From Terripilifer ovatus (GTDB taxonomy: Bacteria > Pseudomonadota > Alphaproteobacteria > Rhizobiales > Beijerinckiaceae): DNA of 64,000 nt. The stretch is taken from the NCBI GenBank assembly GCA_029222685.1, contig JARHVB010000086.1:414414-478413 (forward strand), written 5' to 3'. This document shows, in pieces, positions 42,277 through 50,735 of this stretch; the stretch's first letter is position 1; each line of letters opens with the position of its first letter. Made by a program: the position numbers and the translations under genes. Under the pieces are notes generated by a model. It was not told where the DNA came from. It did no database searches and was given only the letters and a program-made list of their open reading frames with translations.

Positions 42277-43671
42277 TCAGGCATTGGTCATGCGGTTCCA
42301 GGCATCGAGGGCAGCGATCTTGTATGCCTCGGCAAGCGTGGGATAGTTGAAGGTATTCTCGATGAAATAATCGATGGTCCCTTTGAGATTGAGCACGGCC
42401 TGGCCGATATGGATGAGTTCGGTTGCGCCTTCGCCGACGATATGCACGCCCAGCAGACGTCGCGTCCTGGTCGAGAAGATCATCTTCATCAAGCCGCCTG
42501 TCAGTCCCATGATGTGGCCGCGCGATGTCTCGCGAAAGCGCGCGATCCCGCACTCGTAGGGGATCTCGCGCTTTCTGACTTCCTCCTCGCTCATGCCGAC
42601 GGTCGAAATCTCCGGGACGGAATAAATCCCGTAGGGAAAGAATTCCGGCGGCGGGTGCGGCGCCATATCAAAGGCATGGCAGGCCGCGACACGCCCCTGT
42701 TCCATCGATGTGGAGGCGAGGCTGGGGAAGCCGACAACATCGCCGGCAGCATAGATGTGCGGCACCGCCGTCTGCATGGTTTGCGGATCGACCGCGACCC
42801 GCCCCCGCTGATCGGTTTCAAGGCCTGCCGCCGTGAGGTTGAGGCGGTCTGTCGCGCAAACACGCCCGGCCGCGAACAGGAGCATATCCGTGCTCACGCT
42901 GCGGCCATTGGCGAGCCTGGTCGTCACCCGGCCGGCTTCATTGACGTCGATGGCGGTGACGGCAGAGCCGAGCCGCAGGGAAATATTGCGGTCGCGCAGA
43001 TCATGCACGAACTCCTCGATGAGTTCGCGGTCGACAAAGTCCAGAAACGTCGGTCGCGTGTCGATCAAGGTGACGGCGACATCGAGCGCATTGAAGATTG
43101 TCGCGTATTCGACGCCGATGACGCCGGCGCCAATCACCGTCAGGCTGCGCGGCAGTGCCGGCAGGTCGATCATCTCGTCGCTGTCGAACACATTCTGGCA
43201 GTCGAACGGGACATAGTCCGGGCGAAACGGGCGGGTGCCGCAGGCAATCAGAACATTGGCCGCCGTGTAATGGCGTTTGTCGCCTGTCGCGGATTCCACT
43301 TCGATCCCATGGGGCCCGATGAACCTTGCCTCTCCATGCGCGGTTCTGACGGCATTGCGATTGAACTGATGTTCCAGCACCTCGACTTCATGTTCGAGGG
43401 TTTTTTGCAGCCGCAGCATGAGATCGGGCGCCTGGATGTCCTGCTTGACACGATAGGCGCGTCCATAAAATCCGCGCTCGCGCCATCCGGACAGATTCAG
43501 GATCGTCTCGCGCAGCGTTTTGGACGGAATGGTGCCGGTGTGGACCGATACCCCGCCGACGCGCCGGCCTTTTTCAACCACCAGCACCGACTTGCCGATC
43601 TTGGCAGACTGGATTGCGGCGCGCCGCCCCGAGGGGCCGCTGCCGATGACGATCATGTCGAAGTCATACAT
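42277..43671 (-). CDS. sthA: Soluble pyridine nucleotide transhydrogenase (Si-specific)
   Basis: 464 residues. This flavoprotein moves hydride between NADPH and NAD+ in the cytoplasm. The FAD motif is IVIGSGPSGRRAAIQSAKIG, and the NAD motif is LTVIGAGVIGVEYATIF. The segment GGVSVHTGTIPSKTLRE lacks the CxxxxC redox pair of dihydrolipoamide dehydrogenases, which separates SthA from them. The longer open frame to 43878 is leader sequence without similarity. ATG 43671 gives the normal length. Confidence 0.92.
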   Translation of the reverse strand: MYDFDMIVIGSGPSGRRAAIQSAKIGKSVLVVEKGRRVGGVSVHTGTIPSKTLRETILNLSGWRERGFYGRAYRVKQDIQAPDLMLRLQKTLEHEVEVLEHQFNRNAVRTAHGEARFIGPHGIEVESATGDKRHYTAANVLIACGTRPFRPDYVPFDCQNVFDSDEMIDLPALPRSLTVIGAGVIGVEYATIFNALDVAVTLIDTRPTFLDFVDRELIEEFVHDLRDRNISLRLGSAVTAIDVNEAGRVTTRLANGRSVSTDMLLFAAGRVCATDRLNLTAAGLETDQRGRVAVDPQTMQTAVPHIYAAGDVVGFPSLASTSMEQGRVAACHAFDMAPHPPPEFFPYGIYSVPEISTVGMSEEEVRKREIPYECGIARFRETSRGHIMGLTGGLMKMIFSTRTRRLLGVHIVGEGATELIHIGQAVLNLKGTIDYFIENTFNYPTLAEAYKIAALDAWNRMTNA

Positions 43672-43810
43672 GAAATGGTTTTGCCTGGGATCAGAGGGGA
43701 ACGGGGGACTGTCGAAGACAGCGTCGGGCCGCCTCCATATGCCTCGACCAAGCATATCGAGTGCCAAAGTGAAGAACTCATGACACGTCAAAACAGGCGT
43801 CAGCGCCGCA

Positions 43811-44425
43811 TTATGGAAACAAACGCTGCTTGCGCCATTCGGCTTCCGCCGCTTCGCGCCGGAAGGTGATGCGGTCATGCAGCCGGAACGGCCGGTCGTG
43901 CCAGAATTCGATCTCGACCGGCATGATACGGAAGCCGACCCAGTAATCGGGACGCGGCACGTCGCCGATGCCGAATTTCAGCGTGTAGGCAGCGATCGCC
44001 TTTTCGAAAGCGAAGCGCGATTCCACCGGCCGCGACTGCTGGCTGGCCCAGGCGCCGATGCGGGCATCGCGCGGCCTTGAGGCGAAGTAGGCATTGGATT
44101 CGGCATCCGTCACCTGTTCGACCGGCCCGCGCAGTCGCACCTGCCGGCGCAGGCTCTTCCAGTGAAAGTTGGCGGCGGCGCGCATGTTGTGGGCGAGCTC
44201 GGTGCCCTTGGCGCTCTCCTTGTTGGTGTAGAAGACGAAGCCGCGCTGATCCCATTCCTTCATCAGCACCATGCGCACGTCCGGCAGGCCGGAGGGATCG
44301 ACCGTCGCCACCGCCATGGCGGAGGGGTCGTTGATTTCGGATTTGACGGCCTCGGCGAACCAGGATTCGAACAGGGCGAAGGGCTCGGCCGTGTCGGTGA
44401 AGTCACCGGCTGTTAACTGGTTCAA
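43811..44425 (-). CDS. pdxH: Pyridoxamine 5'-phosphate oxidase
   Basis: 204 residues. It oxidises pyridoxine or pyridoxamine 5'-phosphate to pyridoxal phosphate using FMN. VDPSGLPDVRMVLMKEWDQR with GFVFYTN forms the FMN site, SLRRQVRLRGPVEQV and RPRDARIGAWASQQS follow, and the C-terminal WHDRPFRLHDRITFRRE is characteristic. It is divergent from the lipoprotein at 44456. Confidence 0.94.
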   Translation of the reverse strand: MNQLTAGDFTDTAEPFALFESWFAEAVKSEINDPSAMAVATVDPSGLPDVRMVLMKEWDQRGFVFYTNKESAKGTELAHNMRAAANFHWKSLRRQVRLRGPVEQVTDAESNAYFASRPRDARIGAWASQQSRPVESRFAFEKAIAAYTLKFGIGDVPRPDYWVGFRIMPVEIEFWHDRPFRLHDRITFRREAAEAEWRKQRLFP

Positions 44426-44455
44426 TGGTTTAATTCCCGTACAAGATTTTCAGTT

Positions 44456-44971
44456 GTGGATTTCAGCGTGCGCGATCGCGTCTCATATTTTCGCACCGCA
44501 AATATAGGGCGCGGGGACGCTTTTGTCCCGGCGGGCTTGTCGCGTCGCCTGTCGCACCTTGCCCTGCTCGGCCTGGTTTTCGGACTTCCTTTCGGGCTTG
44601 GCGGCTGCGCCACCGCCATTCCGCTGCCGTCCTTTATCGCCAAGGAAGACATCACCGGCTCGATCCGGCCAATTTCGCCGCTGTCGCCGTCGCTCGACGC
44701 CGAAGACTGGCGGCGGGCCAAGGGCGCCATGAGCGTTGCGCTCGACCCGCAAGGCAATGGCATGCCCGTCACCTGGGACAATCCGAAATCGGGCGCCAAG
44801 GGCGTCTTCCGCCCGGTCGGCGAGGCAAAGCCTGTCGACGACAAGGTATGCCGCTCGTTCATCGCCGATCTGGCGGGCAGCGTGCCCGATCAATCGGTGC
44901 AAGGCACTGCCTGCCGCGACAAATCCGGCGACTGGGCCCTCGGCCAGGTCTCACCCTGGAAAAAGGCCTGA
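44456..44971 (+). CDS. Putative surface lipoprotein (RT0821/Lpp0805-like)
   Basis: 171 residues. A basic N-terminus and hydrophobic stretch end in the lipobox LGGC, with C51 as the lipidation site, so the mature protein is probably anchored in the envelope. The mature part has WRRAKGAMSVALDPQGNGMP, VTWDNPKSGAKGVF and DWALGQVSPW, the pattern of RT0821-type surface proteins (17-kDa antigen-like). The function is unknown. The start is GTG 44456, or GTG 44468. Confidence 0.75.
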   Translation: MDFSVRDRVSYFRTANIGRGDAFVPAGLSRRLSHLALLGLVFGLPFGLGGCATAIPLPSFIAKEDITGSIRPISPLSPSLDAEDWRRAKGAMSVALDPQGNGMPVTWDNPKSGAKGVFRPVGEAKPVDDKVCRSFIADLAGSVPDQSVQGTACRDKSGDWALGQVSPWKKA

Positions 44972-45149
44972 CCGGCTCATTTTTGCCGTCCGGCCCCAGC
45001 TTTTTGCTCTCCAGCTTTCCATCGCCTCATATCGGCGCCGCTCACTCAGGCCGCCGCCGGATAGGCCGGTTTGTTCACCCTTCGCGGCGAATCCGGTCGC
45101 ATCCGCCAAAGGCAATTGCTAAGAGAAGGCGCAAATTTGAGGAATTGGC

Positions 45150-46277
45150 GTGACCATCGAGACGGATAAGGACAGGACTTCGGAACGGGAAGCGGCGTTG
45201 ATCGCCCGCCTTGTCGCGGCAGGCTATGGCCGGGCCGAACCGGCGATCCTGCAGCCGGCCTCCGTTTTTCTCGATCTGTCCGGCGAGGACATTCGCGGCC
45301 GCATTTATCTGACCGGCGACGCCTCGGGAGCCGAATATTGCCTGCGGCCGGAATATACGATCCCGGTCTGCCGCGAATATCTGGCCTCGGCGCAGGCAGG
45401 CCAGCCCGCGGCATTTTCCTATCTCGGGCCGGTGTTCCGCTATCGCTCGAATGGACCGGCCGAATTCAACCAGGCAGGCCTGGAGAGTTTCGGGCGGACC
45501 GACCGGGAGGCCGCTGACGCGGAAATCTTCACACTGGCGGTGGAAGGCGCGCGCGAAGGCGGCGCCGGGCGGCTCAAGGTGCAGATCGGCGATGCTGGTC
45601 TTTTCACACGCTTTCTCGCCGTGCTCGACCTGCCGCCGGTGTGGCTGCGGCGCATCCGCCGCGGCCATGCCCGCGGCCAGTCGCTCGACCTCATGTTCAA
45701 GCCGCCGGAAAACGGCAATGGCGGCGATCATTCCGGCGTGCTGGCGGCGCTTGAGGGCGCCGACAAGACGGGCGCGCGGGCGCTGGTCGAGGACCTGCTG
45801 TCGATTGCCGGCATTTCGTCGGTAAGCGGACGCAGCGCCGGCGAAATCGCCGAACGCTTTCTCGAACAGGCCTCGCTGAAGGCCGGCGGCGCCATCGCCG
45901 CCGAGAAGCGCTCGCTGATCGAGCGCTATCTCGCCATCGAGGGCAATCCCGATGCCGCCTCCGGCAAATTGCGGGCGCTGGCCGCCGACGCCAAGCTCGA
46001 TCTTGCCGACGTGCTCGATGCCTTCGATGCCCGGCTCGGCTTCATCGCGGCGCACGGCTTCGACGTGAGCGAACTGGATTTCTCGGCCCGCTTCGGCCGC
46101 AATCTCGATTATTACACCGGCTTCGTCTTCGAAGCGCATGATCCGGCGCGGGCCGACATGCGGCCGATCATCGGCGGCGGCCGCTATGACGGGCTGCTGC
46201 GAACGCTCGGCGCAACGCAGGACATTCCCGCCGTGGGCGCGGCGATCTGGTGCGACCGGCTGGGGGCCACGGCATGA
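45150..46277 (+). CDS. hisZ: ATP phosphoribosyltransferase regulatory subunit HisZ
   Basis: 375 residues, with the class II aminoacyl-tRNA-synthetase fold but without aminoacylation function. CLRPEYTIPVCREYL and FSYLGPVFRYRSNGPAEFNQ correspond to motif 2. GRNLDYYTGFVFEAHDP and PIIGGGRYDGLLRTLG correspond to the HisRS-like core. HisZ activates short-type HisG in the first step of histidine synthesis. GTG 45150 has GAGGA 7 bases upstream. It overlaps hisG by 4 bases. Confidence 0.94.
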   Translation: MTIETDKDRTSEREAALIARLVAAGYGRAEPAILQPASVFLDLSGEDIRGRIYLTGDASGAEYCLRPEYTIPVCREYLASAQAGQPAAFSYLGPVFRYRSNGPAEFNQAGLESFGRTDREAADAEIFTLAVEGAREGGAGRLKVQIGDAGLFTRFLAVLDLPPVWLRRIRRGHARGQSLDLMFKPPENGNGGDHSGVLAALEGADKTGARALVEDLLSIAGISSVSGRSAGEIAERFLEQASLKAGGAIAAEKRSLIERYLAIEGNPDAASGKLRALAADAKLDLADVLDAFDARLGFIAAHGFDVSELDFSARFGRNLDYYTGFVFEAHDPARADMRPIIGGGRYDGLLRTLGATQDIPAVGAAIWCDRLGATA

Positions 46278-47254
46278 GCGAGACTGTGACAACCCCGCTC
46301 ATCATCGCCGTGCCCTCCAAGGGCCGGCTGCAGGAGAATGCCGCGAAGTTCTTCGCCCGTGCCGGACTGACCGTGGCGCAGGGCCGCGGCGCACGCGATT
46401 ATCGCGGCACGATCCAGGAAATGCCCGGCGTCGAAATCGCCTTCCTGTCGGCCTCCGAAATCGTATCCCAGCTTGCCAGCGGCAATGTCCATATGGGCGT
46501 CACCGGCGAAGATCTGGTGCGCGAGACCGTGGCGGACGCGGATGCGCGCATGGAACTGCTGCAGCCGCTCGGTTTCGGTCACGCCAATGTGGTGGTCGCC
46601 GTGCCGCAGGCCTGGATCGACGTCAAGACCATGGCCGATCTCGAGGACGTGGCCGCGAGCTATCGCGCCAGGCGCGGCGAGCGCATGCGGGTGGCGACGA
46701 AATACATTCACCTGACCCAGCGCTATTTCGCCAAGACCGGCGTCACCGACTATCGCATCGTCGAATCGCTCGGCGCGACGGAAGGCGCACCTGCCGCGGG
46801 ACAGGCCGAACTCATCGTCGACATCACGACGACCGGCGCGACCTTGCGCGCCAATGCGCTGAAGATTCTAGACGACGGCGTCATGCTGGAATCGCAGGCC
46901 AATCTCGTCGCCTCCGTGAAGGCGGACTGGAACGAGGGCAGCAAGAAGCTGGCGCGCAGCCTGCTTGCCCGTATCGCCGCGGAAGAAGACGCCCGGACGT
47001 CGCGTGAGGTGCGCGCCCGCATTCCCTACAGCGCCACCATGTATGCTCAACAGGCCGAAGAACTTTTCAAGGCGCGCGCCATTTTCGGCACCGGCAGCGA
47101 AGTCGTCACACTCGTCTGCCCGGTCGAACGTACACCGGCGCTCGCCGACTGGCTGATCATGCAGGGCGCCAAACACGTCACCGTGACCGCGCTCGATTAT
47201 GTGTTCAGCGCGGTCAATCCGCTTTATGAAAAGCTGGCCAAGCGCATCGGATAA
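46274..47254 (+). CDS. hisG: ATP phosphoribosyltransferase catalytic subunit HisG
   Basis: 326 residues. It joins ATP and PRPP to start histidine synthesis. IAVPSKGRLQENAAKFFARA, GVTGEDLVRE, and the PRPP loop ELIVDITTTGATLRANAL are conserved. It is longer than classical short HisG (about 220), with a C-terminal extension (SEVVTLVCPVERTPALADWL and VTVTALDYVFSAV) that resembles the regulatory domain of long HisG, although HisZ is also present. ATGA overlap with hisZ couples translation. Confidence 0.93.
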   Translation: MSETVTTPLIIAVPSKGRLQENAAKFFARAGLTVAQGRGARDYRGTIQEMPGVEIAFLSASEIVSQLASGNVHMGVTGEDLVRETVADADARMELLQPLGFGHANVVVAVPQAWIDVKTMADLEDVAASYRARRGERMRVATKYIHLTQRYFAKTGVTDYRIVESLGATEGAPAAGQAELIVDITTTGATLRANALKILDDGVMLESQANLVASVKADWNEGSKKLARSLLARIAAEEDARTSREVRARIPYSATMYAQQAEELFKARAIFGTGSEVVTLVCPVERTPALADWLIMQGAKHVTVTALDYVFSAVNPLYEKLAKRIG

Positions 47255-47358
47255 ATCCATAAATCGCGGGATTGCTTTGGACACGCCACGAAAGCGGCGC
47301 GCTTTGATTTTATTGCCCCGCTGCATTTGATTTTCCCGCGATTCTGGAGCCCCGCCGC

Positions 47359-48450
47359 ATGCCAAGCCGCCTGTCCCGCCGTCGTTTCATGGCAGCTTCG
47401 GCAGCCCTCGCCGCTCCCTATGTGACCAAGGCCAGCGCTGCGGCGGACGATGCCGCCATCGGGCAAATGCTGCTGCTGGGATTTTCCGGCTCGGGCAGCG
47501 ATGCCGACGGGGCGCAGAACCTGGCGCGTCATATCGCGGCCGGCCGCGCCGGCGGCGCCTGCTTTCTCGGTCACAATACCCGCACGCAGCAGGGCATCGA
47601 GAGCCTGACGCGGCTGTTCGCCGCCGCGGCGCGCCAGGCGAGGCCGCTGATCGCCGTCGACCAGGAAGGCGGCTCGGTGCAGCGGCTCGGCGCCAAGAAC
47701 GGCTATACGCCGGTTCCGCCGGCCCAGGCCGTCGCCGCGCGCAATTCGCCCGACGGCGCGCGGGCCATCTACGCCGGTATGGCGCGCGAGTTGAAGGCCG
47801 CCGGCTTCAATCTCAATCTGGCGCCGGTCGTCGATCTCGGTTTCGAGCCGCGCAATCCGATCGTGGCGAAATGGGGCCGCGCCTTCGGCAAGGACGGCGC
47901 CACCGTGGCGCGCTACGGCGCGGCCTTCGTCGCCGGCCACCGCTCCGTCGGCGTGCTGACCGCGCTGAAACATTTCCCCGGACATGGCTCGACGCTGGTC
48001 GACAGCCACGAGAAGCCTGTCGACCTGACGCCGACGTGGCGGGCCGACGAGCTCGAGCCCTATCGCCAGATGGCGCGCGCCGGCGCGATCGATATCGTCA
48101 TGAGCGGCCACCTGGCCCATGCCAAGCTCACGGGCGGCGAGCCCGCGACGCTGTCGCGTACGGCCATCGAAGGCGTGCTGCGCCGTGACATCGGCTTCCA
48201 GGGCGTGGCGATGACGGACGATCTCGACATGGCCGCCATCCGCTCGGCCTATCCGCTGACAGAAGCCGTGATCCGCGCGATCGCCGCCGGCAACGACCTG
48301 CTGCTGCTGTCGAACTCGCGCACGCCGGACCCCAACCTGCCGGTGGCGGTGATCGGCGCCGTCAAGGATGCGGTGGCATCGGGGCGGCTGCCCGCTGGCC
48401 GCATCGAAATGGCGGCGCAGCGGATTGCGCAGTTGAAGGGGAATGGCTGA
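47359..48450 (+). CDS. Glycoside hydrolase family 3 protein (beta-N-acetylhexosaminidase-like), Tat-exported
   Basis: 363 residues. The N-terminus SRRRFMAASAALAAPYV is a twin-arginine signal. The mature part has IAVDQEGGSVQRL, KHFPGHGSTLVDSH (catalytic loop of NagZ-type enzymes) and GVAMTDDLDMAAI with the nucleophilic Asp. It resembles NagZ, which removes GlcNAc from peptidoglycan fragments, but it is exported, so a wall-degrading role in the periplasm is more likely than cytoplasmic recycling. Confidence 0.85.
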   Translation: MPSRLSRRRFMAASAALAAPYVTKASAAADDAAIGQMLLLGFSGSGSDADGAQNLARHIAAGRAGGACFLGHNTRTQQGIESLTRLFAAAARQARPLIAVDQEGGSVQRLGAKNGYTPVPPAQAVAARNSPDGARAIYAGMARELKAAGFNLNLAPVVDLGFEPRNPIVAKWGRAFGKDGATVARYGAAFVAGHRSVGVLTALKHFPGHGSTLVDSHEKPVDLTPTWRADELEPYRQMARAGAIDIVMSGHLAHAKLTGGEPATLSRTAIEGVLRRDIGFQGVAMTDDLDMAAIRSAYPLTEAVIRAIAAGNDLLLLSNSRTPDPNLPVAVIGAVKDAVASGRLPAGRIEMAAQRIAQLKGNG

Positions 48451-48459
48451 GGCTTCGAC

Positions 48460-48939
48460 CTACTTGTCGAGGCCGCCGATGTGCTTTTGCGAATAGAGCT
48501 GGACGCCGACCTGCTTGATCAGCTCGATCTGCGTCTCGAGAAAGTCGATGTGCTCTTCCTCGTCGGTCGCCAGTTGCTCGAACAGGTTTTTCGAGACGCG
48601 ATCGTTGACGCTCTCGCTGTAAGCCGCCGCCTCGAGATAGAGCGCGCGCGCCGCCAATTCGGAGGCCAGATCGGCGTCGATGATTTCCTCGACCGTCTGG
48701 CCGATTTTCAATGGATCGAGCGTCTGCATATTGGGGAAGCCATCGAGAAACAAAATCCGATCCACGAACTTGTCGGCGTGGGTCATTTCCTCGATGGATT
48801 CCTCGCGCCACTTCTTGGCGAGATCGTTGAAGCCCCAGTTCTTCAACAGGCGGTAGTGCAGCCAATACTGATTGATCGCGGTCAGTTCGCTGCGAAGGCC
48901 CTTGTTGAGGTATTCGAGAACTTTCTTGTCACCGCGCAA
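48460..48939 (-). CDS. bfr: Bacterioferritin
   Basis: 159 residues, a four-helix iron-storage protein that forms a 24-mer cage. The haem ligand is M52 (EESIEEMTHADK). Ferroxidase ligands fit E18, E51, H54 and the later ASELAARALYLEAA and DEEEHIDFLE segments. It lies 43 bases downstream of bfd on the same strand, the usual iron storage/release pair, and is probably covered by the Irr-type box before bfd. Confidence 0.95.
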   Translation of the reverse strand: MRGDKKVLEYLNKGLRSELTAINQYWLHYRLLKNWGFNDLAKKWREESIEEMTHADKFVDRILFLDGFPNMQTLDPLKIGQTVEEIIDADLASELAARALYLEAAAYSESVNDRVSKNLFEQLATDEEEHIDFLETQIELIKQVGVQLYSQKHIGGLDK

Positions 48940-48982
48940 TGGTCACTCCTCAGGCCGCTGTGTGGAACGGCCTGCCTAAGGA

Positions 48983-49213
48983 TCAAAGCGTCAACAACGC
49001 TGCCGTATCCTCACGAGGCATGCCGTGATGGGAAGAGATACGGCCTTCCTCCTCGACGATCAACGACTTAATCGTGCTTGCGCAACGTCCGCACTGCGGC
49101 GCACAGCCGAGGCCGTTGTAAACCTCCCGGACGCAACGCACCGAAGAATCCCGGTTGCAGAGAACGTTACGAACGTCCTTGTCCGAGAAGACATTGCAGG
49201 AACACACGATCAT
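48983..49213 (-). CDS. bfd: Bacterioferritin-associated ferredoxin (2Fe-2S)
   Basis: 76 residues. MIVCSCNVFSDKDVRNVL with C4 and C6, and QCGRC with C41 and C44, supply the 2Fe-2S ligands typical of Bfd. Bfd docks on bacterioferritin and reduces its core to release iron. It is the first gene of the bfd-bfr pair. A 17-bp iron-control-element-like palindrome starts 15 bases before the ATG. Confidence 0.9.
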   Translation of the reverse strand: MIVCSCNVFSDKDVRNVLCNRDSSVRCVREVYNGLGCAPQCGRCASTIKSLIVEEEGRISSHHGMPREDTAALLTL

Positions 49214-49227
49214 CGCTTCCAGCCCAG

Positions 49228-49244
49228 TTTATAACGATTCTAAA
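49228..49244. promoter_or_regulatory. Irr-type iron control element (ICE) before bfd
   Basis: TTTATAACGATTCTAAA differs by one base from the palindrome TTTAGAA-N3-TTCTAAA recognised by Irr in Rhizobiales. It is 15 bases upstream of the bfd start codon, where Irr would repress iron-storage genes under iron limitation. A weaker half-like copy (ATTAGAACGTCTC) is near 49331. The rest of 49214-49448 is AT-rich and holds no gene. Confidence 0.7.
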
Positions 49245-49448
49245 TTACCTTTGTTTACAGTAAGTTAGATCCATCGGAGCAAATCCGAATTACAAAACCG
49301 TAAAGCCTCCGTCAACCGGATTCGACCGTCATTAGAACGTCTCAAAAAATGAGCTGCGGATTGAAAAGCCGAGCCACATCTTGAATTTTAGAACAAAAAA
49401 CTTGTGATTAACTCTCTGTTTTGGCTGACACTTAGCTATGCAGCACGA

Positions 49449-50618
49449 TCAGGCCTCAGATTTGAGGCGGTGCACTGACCGGTCGAGTTTGATCGCCACT
49501 TCGGCGCGGAAGGCCCGATAGAGCGTCTGAAACGAGGCATCGATGCGGCTTTCCACCTTATGGGCCGCCAGTTCCCGGGCGAAGGATTGAGCCAGTTCCA
49601 GGCCGGTATCGGCGATGCGATAAATGCGGTCCGGTTCGTCGGTGCCTCGCAATTCCTTGGTCAGGGTTTCAAGCCGTCCGATGAAGCGCAATCCACCGTC
49701 CCGCAACTTGCTGCGGATGTTGGCGACGATGGCGCCGAGCAGCGACGCGACAGCGCCGAAGGTTGCCATGCTTATATAGATCAGGTCACTGTTGCGCTGG
49801 ATGAACGATGTCTCCTCGCGGGTTTTGAAGGCCGCGATGCCATCATGGGCGCGCAGGCCTTCGTCTTGTTCATGATTTGGGAAGATCACGCCGCCGGGAT
49901 CTTCGGCGCCCAGAATGCGACGGCCGTTTTGAATCCAGCGACCAACTTCAACTCCTTCCGACCTGGACAGGCTGTCGCTCCCTACCAATTGAGTGGTGAG
50001 GGCCAGCGTATCGAGGGTCTCGCCTGCGCCGGTCCGGGTTTTCTGCGCGACGGCTACACTGACCAGAAAAGGGAATTGCTCTTTGAGGCGCTCCATCTCC
50101 GGGATCGCTCGCAGTCCGGGCTCGACGGGAGCTGCGGCATTTTCCGTGAGAACAAGATTCTGCCGCGCACCGCCATTCTTCCGAAAAAGGTCGGAGAGAT
50201 AGGCAACGTCTTTATCCTCGCTGCTTTGAGTCGTCGGTGTGACGAGAAGGGCGCGTCTGCCTAAGATGGCGAACGAGCGCATCTCCCCCGGGACCTCGTC
50301 ATCGACGCGAACGACGGCAAGATCGGACCGCCCTTCCGATATCGCCCGCAGCGCCGATGTGACGTCCGGCACGCGCAGGACCACGGCACGGATCGAGGCG
50401 CTGTGGGTTTCGAGATATTTCGCCCAGGCGTCAAGCCGCTGTTCGTAGCGCCCGGAATCCCGGGGAACTGCTATAGTATAGGTTCGCGGTCGCAACGCCC
50501 AATAGGCAAGCGCTGCCATCGCCAAGATTGACAGCATCAGAAACGCCAGCAGCCGAGCCTTTACCAAGCGGCGATCCGCGGATGTCGCCAGGTTCCTGAT
50601 CATTGTACCGCTCGACAT
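49449..50618 (-). CDS. TAXI-type solute-binding-like protein with two membrane anchors
   Basis: About 389 residues. An N-terminal anchor (LLAFLMLSILAMAALAYWAL) is followed by a periplasmic TAXI/NMT1-like domain (YTIAVPRDSGRYEQRLDAWA, SEGRSDLAVVRVDD). A second membrane helix (LIYISMATFGAVASLLGAIV) and a C-terminal cytoplasmic coil of about 90 residues come after it. TAXI receptors normally serve TRAP transporters, but the membrane-spanning topology suggests a sensor or anchor instead. AGGA 8 bases before ATG 50618 sets the start. No TRAP permease is nearby. Confidence 0.7.
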   Translation of the reverse strand: MSSGTMIRNLATSADRRLVKARLLAFLMLSILAMAALAYWALRPRTYTIAVPRDSGRYEQRLDAWAKYLETHSASIRAVVLRVPDVTSALRAISEGRSDLAVVRVDDEVPGEMRSFAILGRRALLVTPTTQSSEDKDVAYLSDLFRKNGGARQNLVLTENAAAPVEPGLRAIPEMERLKEQFPFLVSVAVAQKTRTGAGETLDTLALTTQLVGSDSLSRSEGVEVGRWIQNGRRILGAEDPGGVIFPNHEQDEGLRAHDGIAAFKTREETSFIQRNSDLIYISMATFGAVASLLGAIVANIRSKLRDGGLRFIGRLETLTKELRGTDEPDRIYRIADTGLELAQSFARELAAHKVESRIDASFQTLYRAFRAEVAIKLDRSVHRLKSEA

Positions 50619-50735
50619 TGCCCAATCCTGCAAAGTGCAATGTTTGAAGAGCCCAGGTCATAGGGGAGCACCATCCTCCCGGCGCGCTCGGGAACGCCGG
50701 GACGATGTCTGGAATGAAGCTTTGATGTTCTTCGC

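Noticed and set aside
41016..43869. Long plus-strand frames opposite the FAD oxidoreductase and sthA
   Set aside because: They are antisense shadows in GC-rich coding sequence. Composition is Arg/His-rich, with no family motif, while the minus strand encodes clear enzymes.
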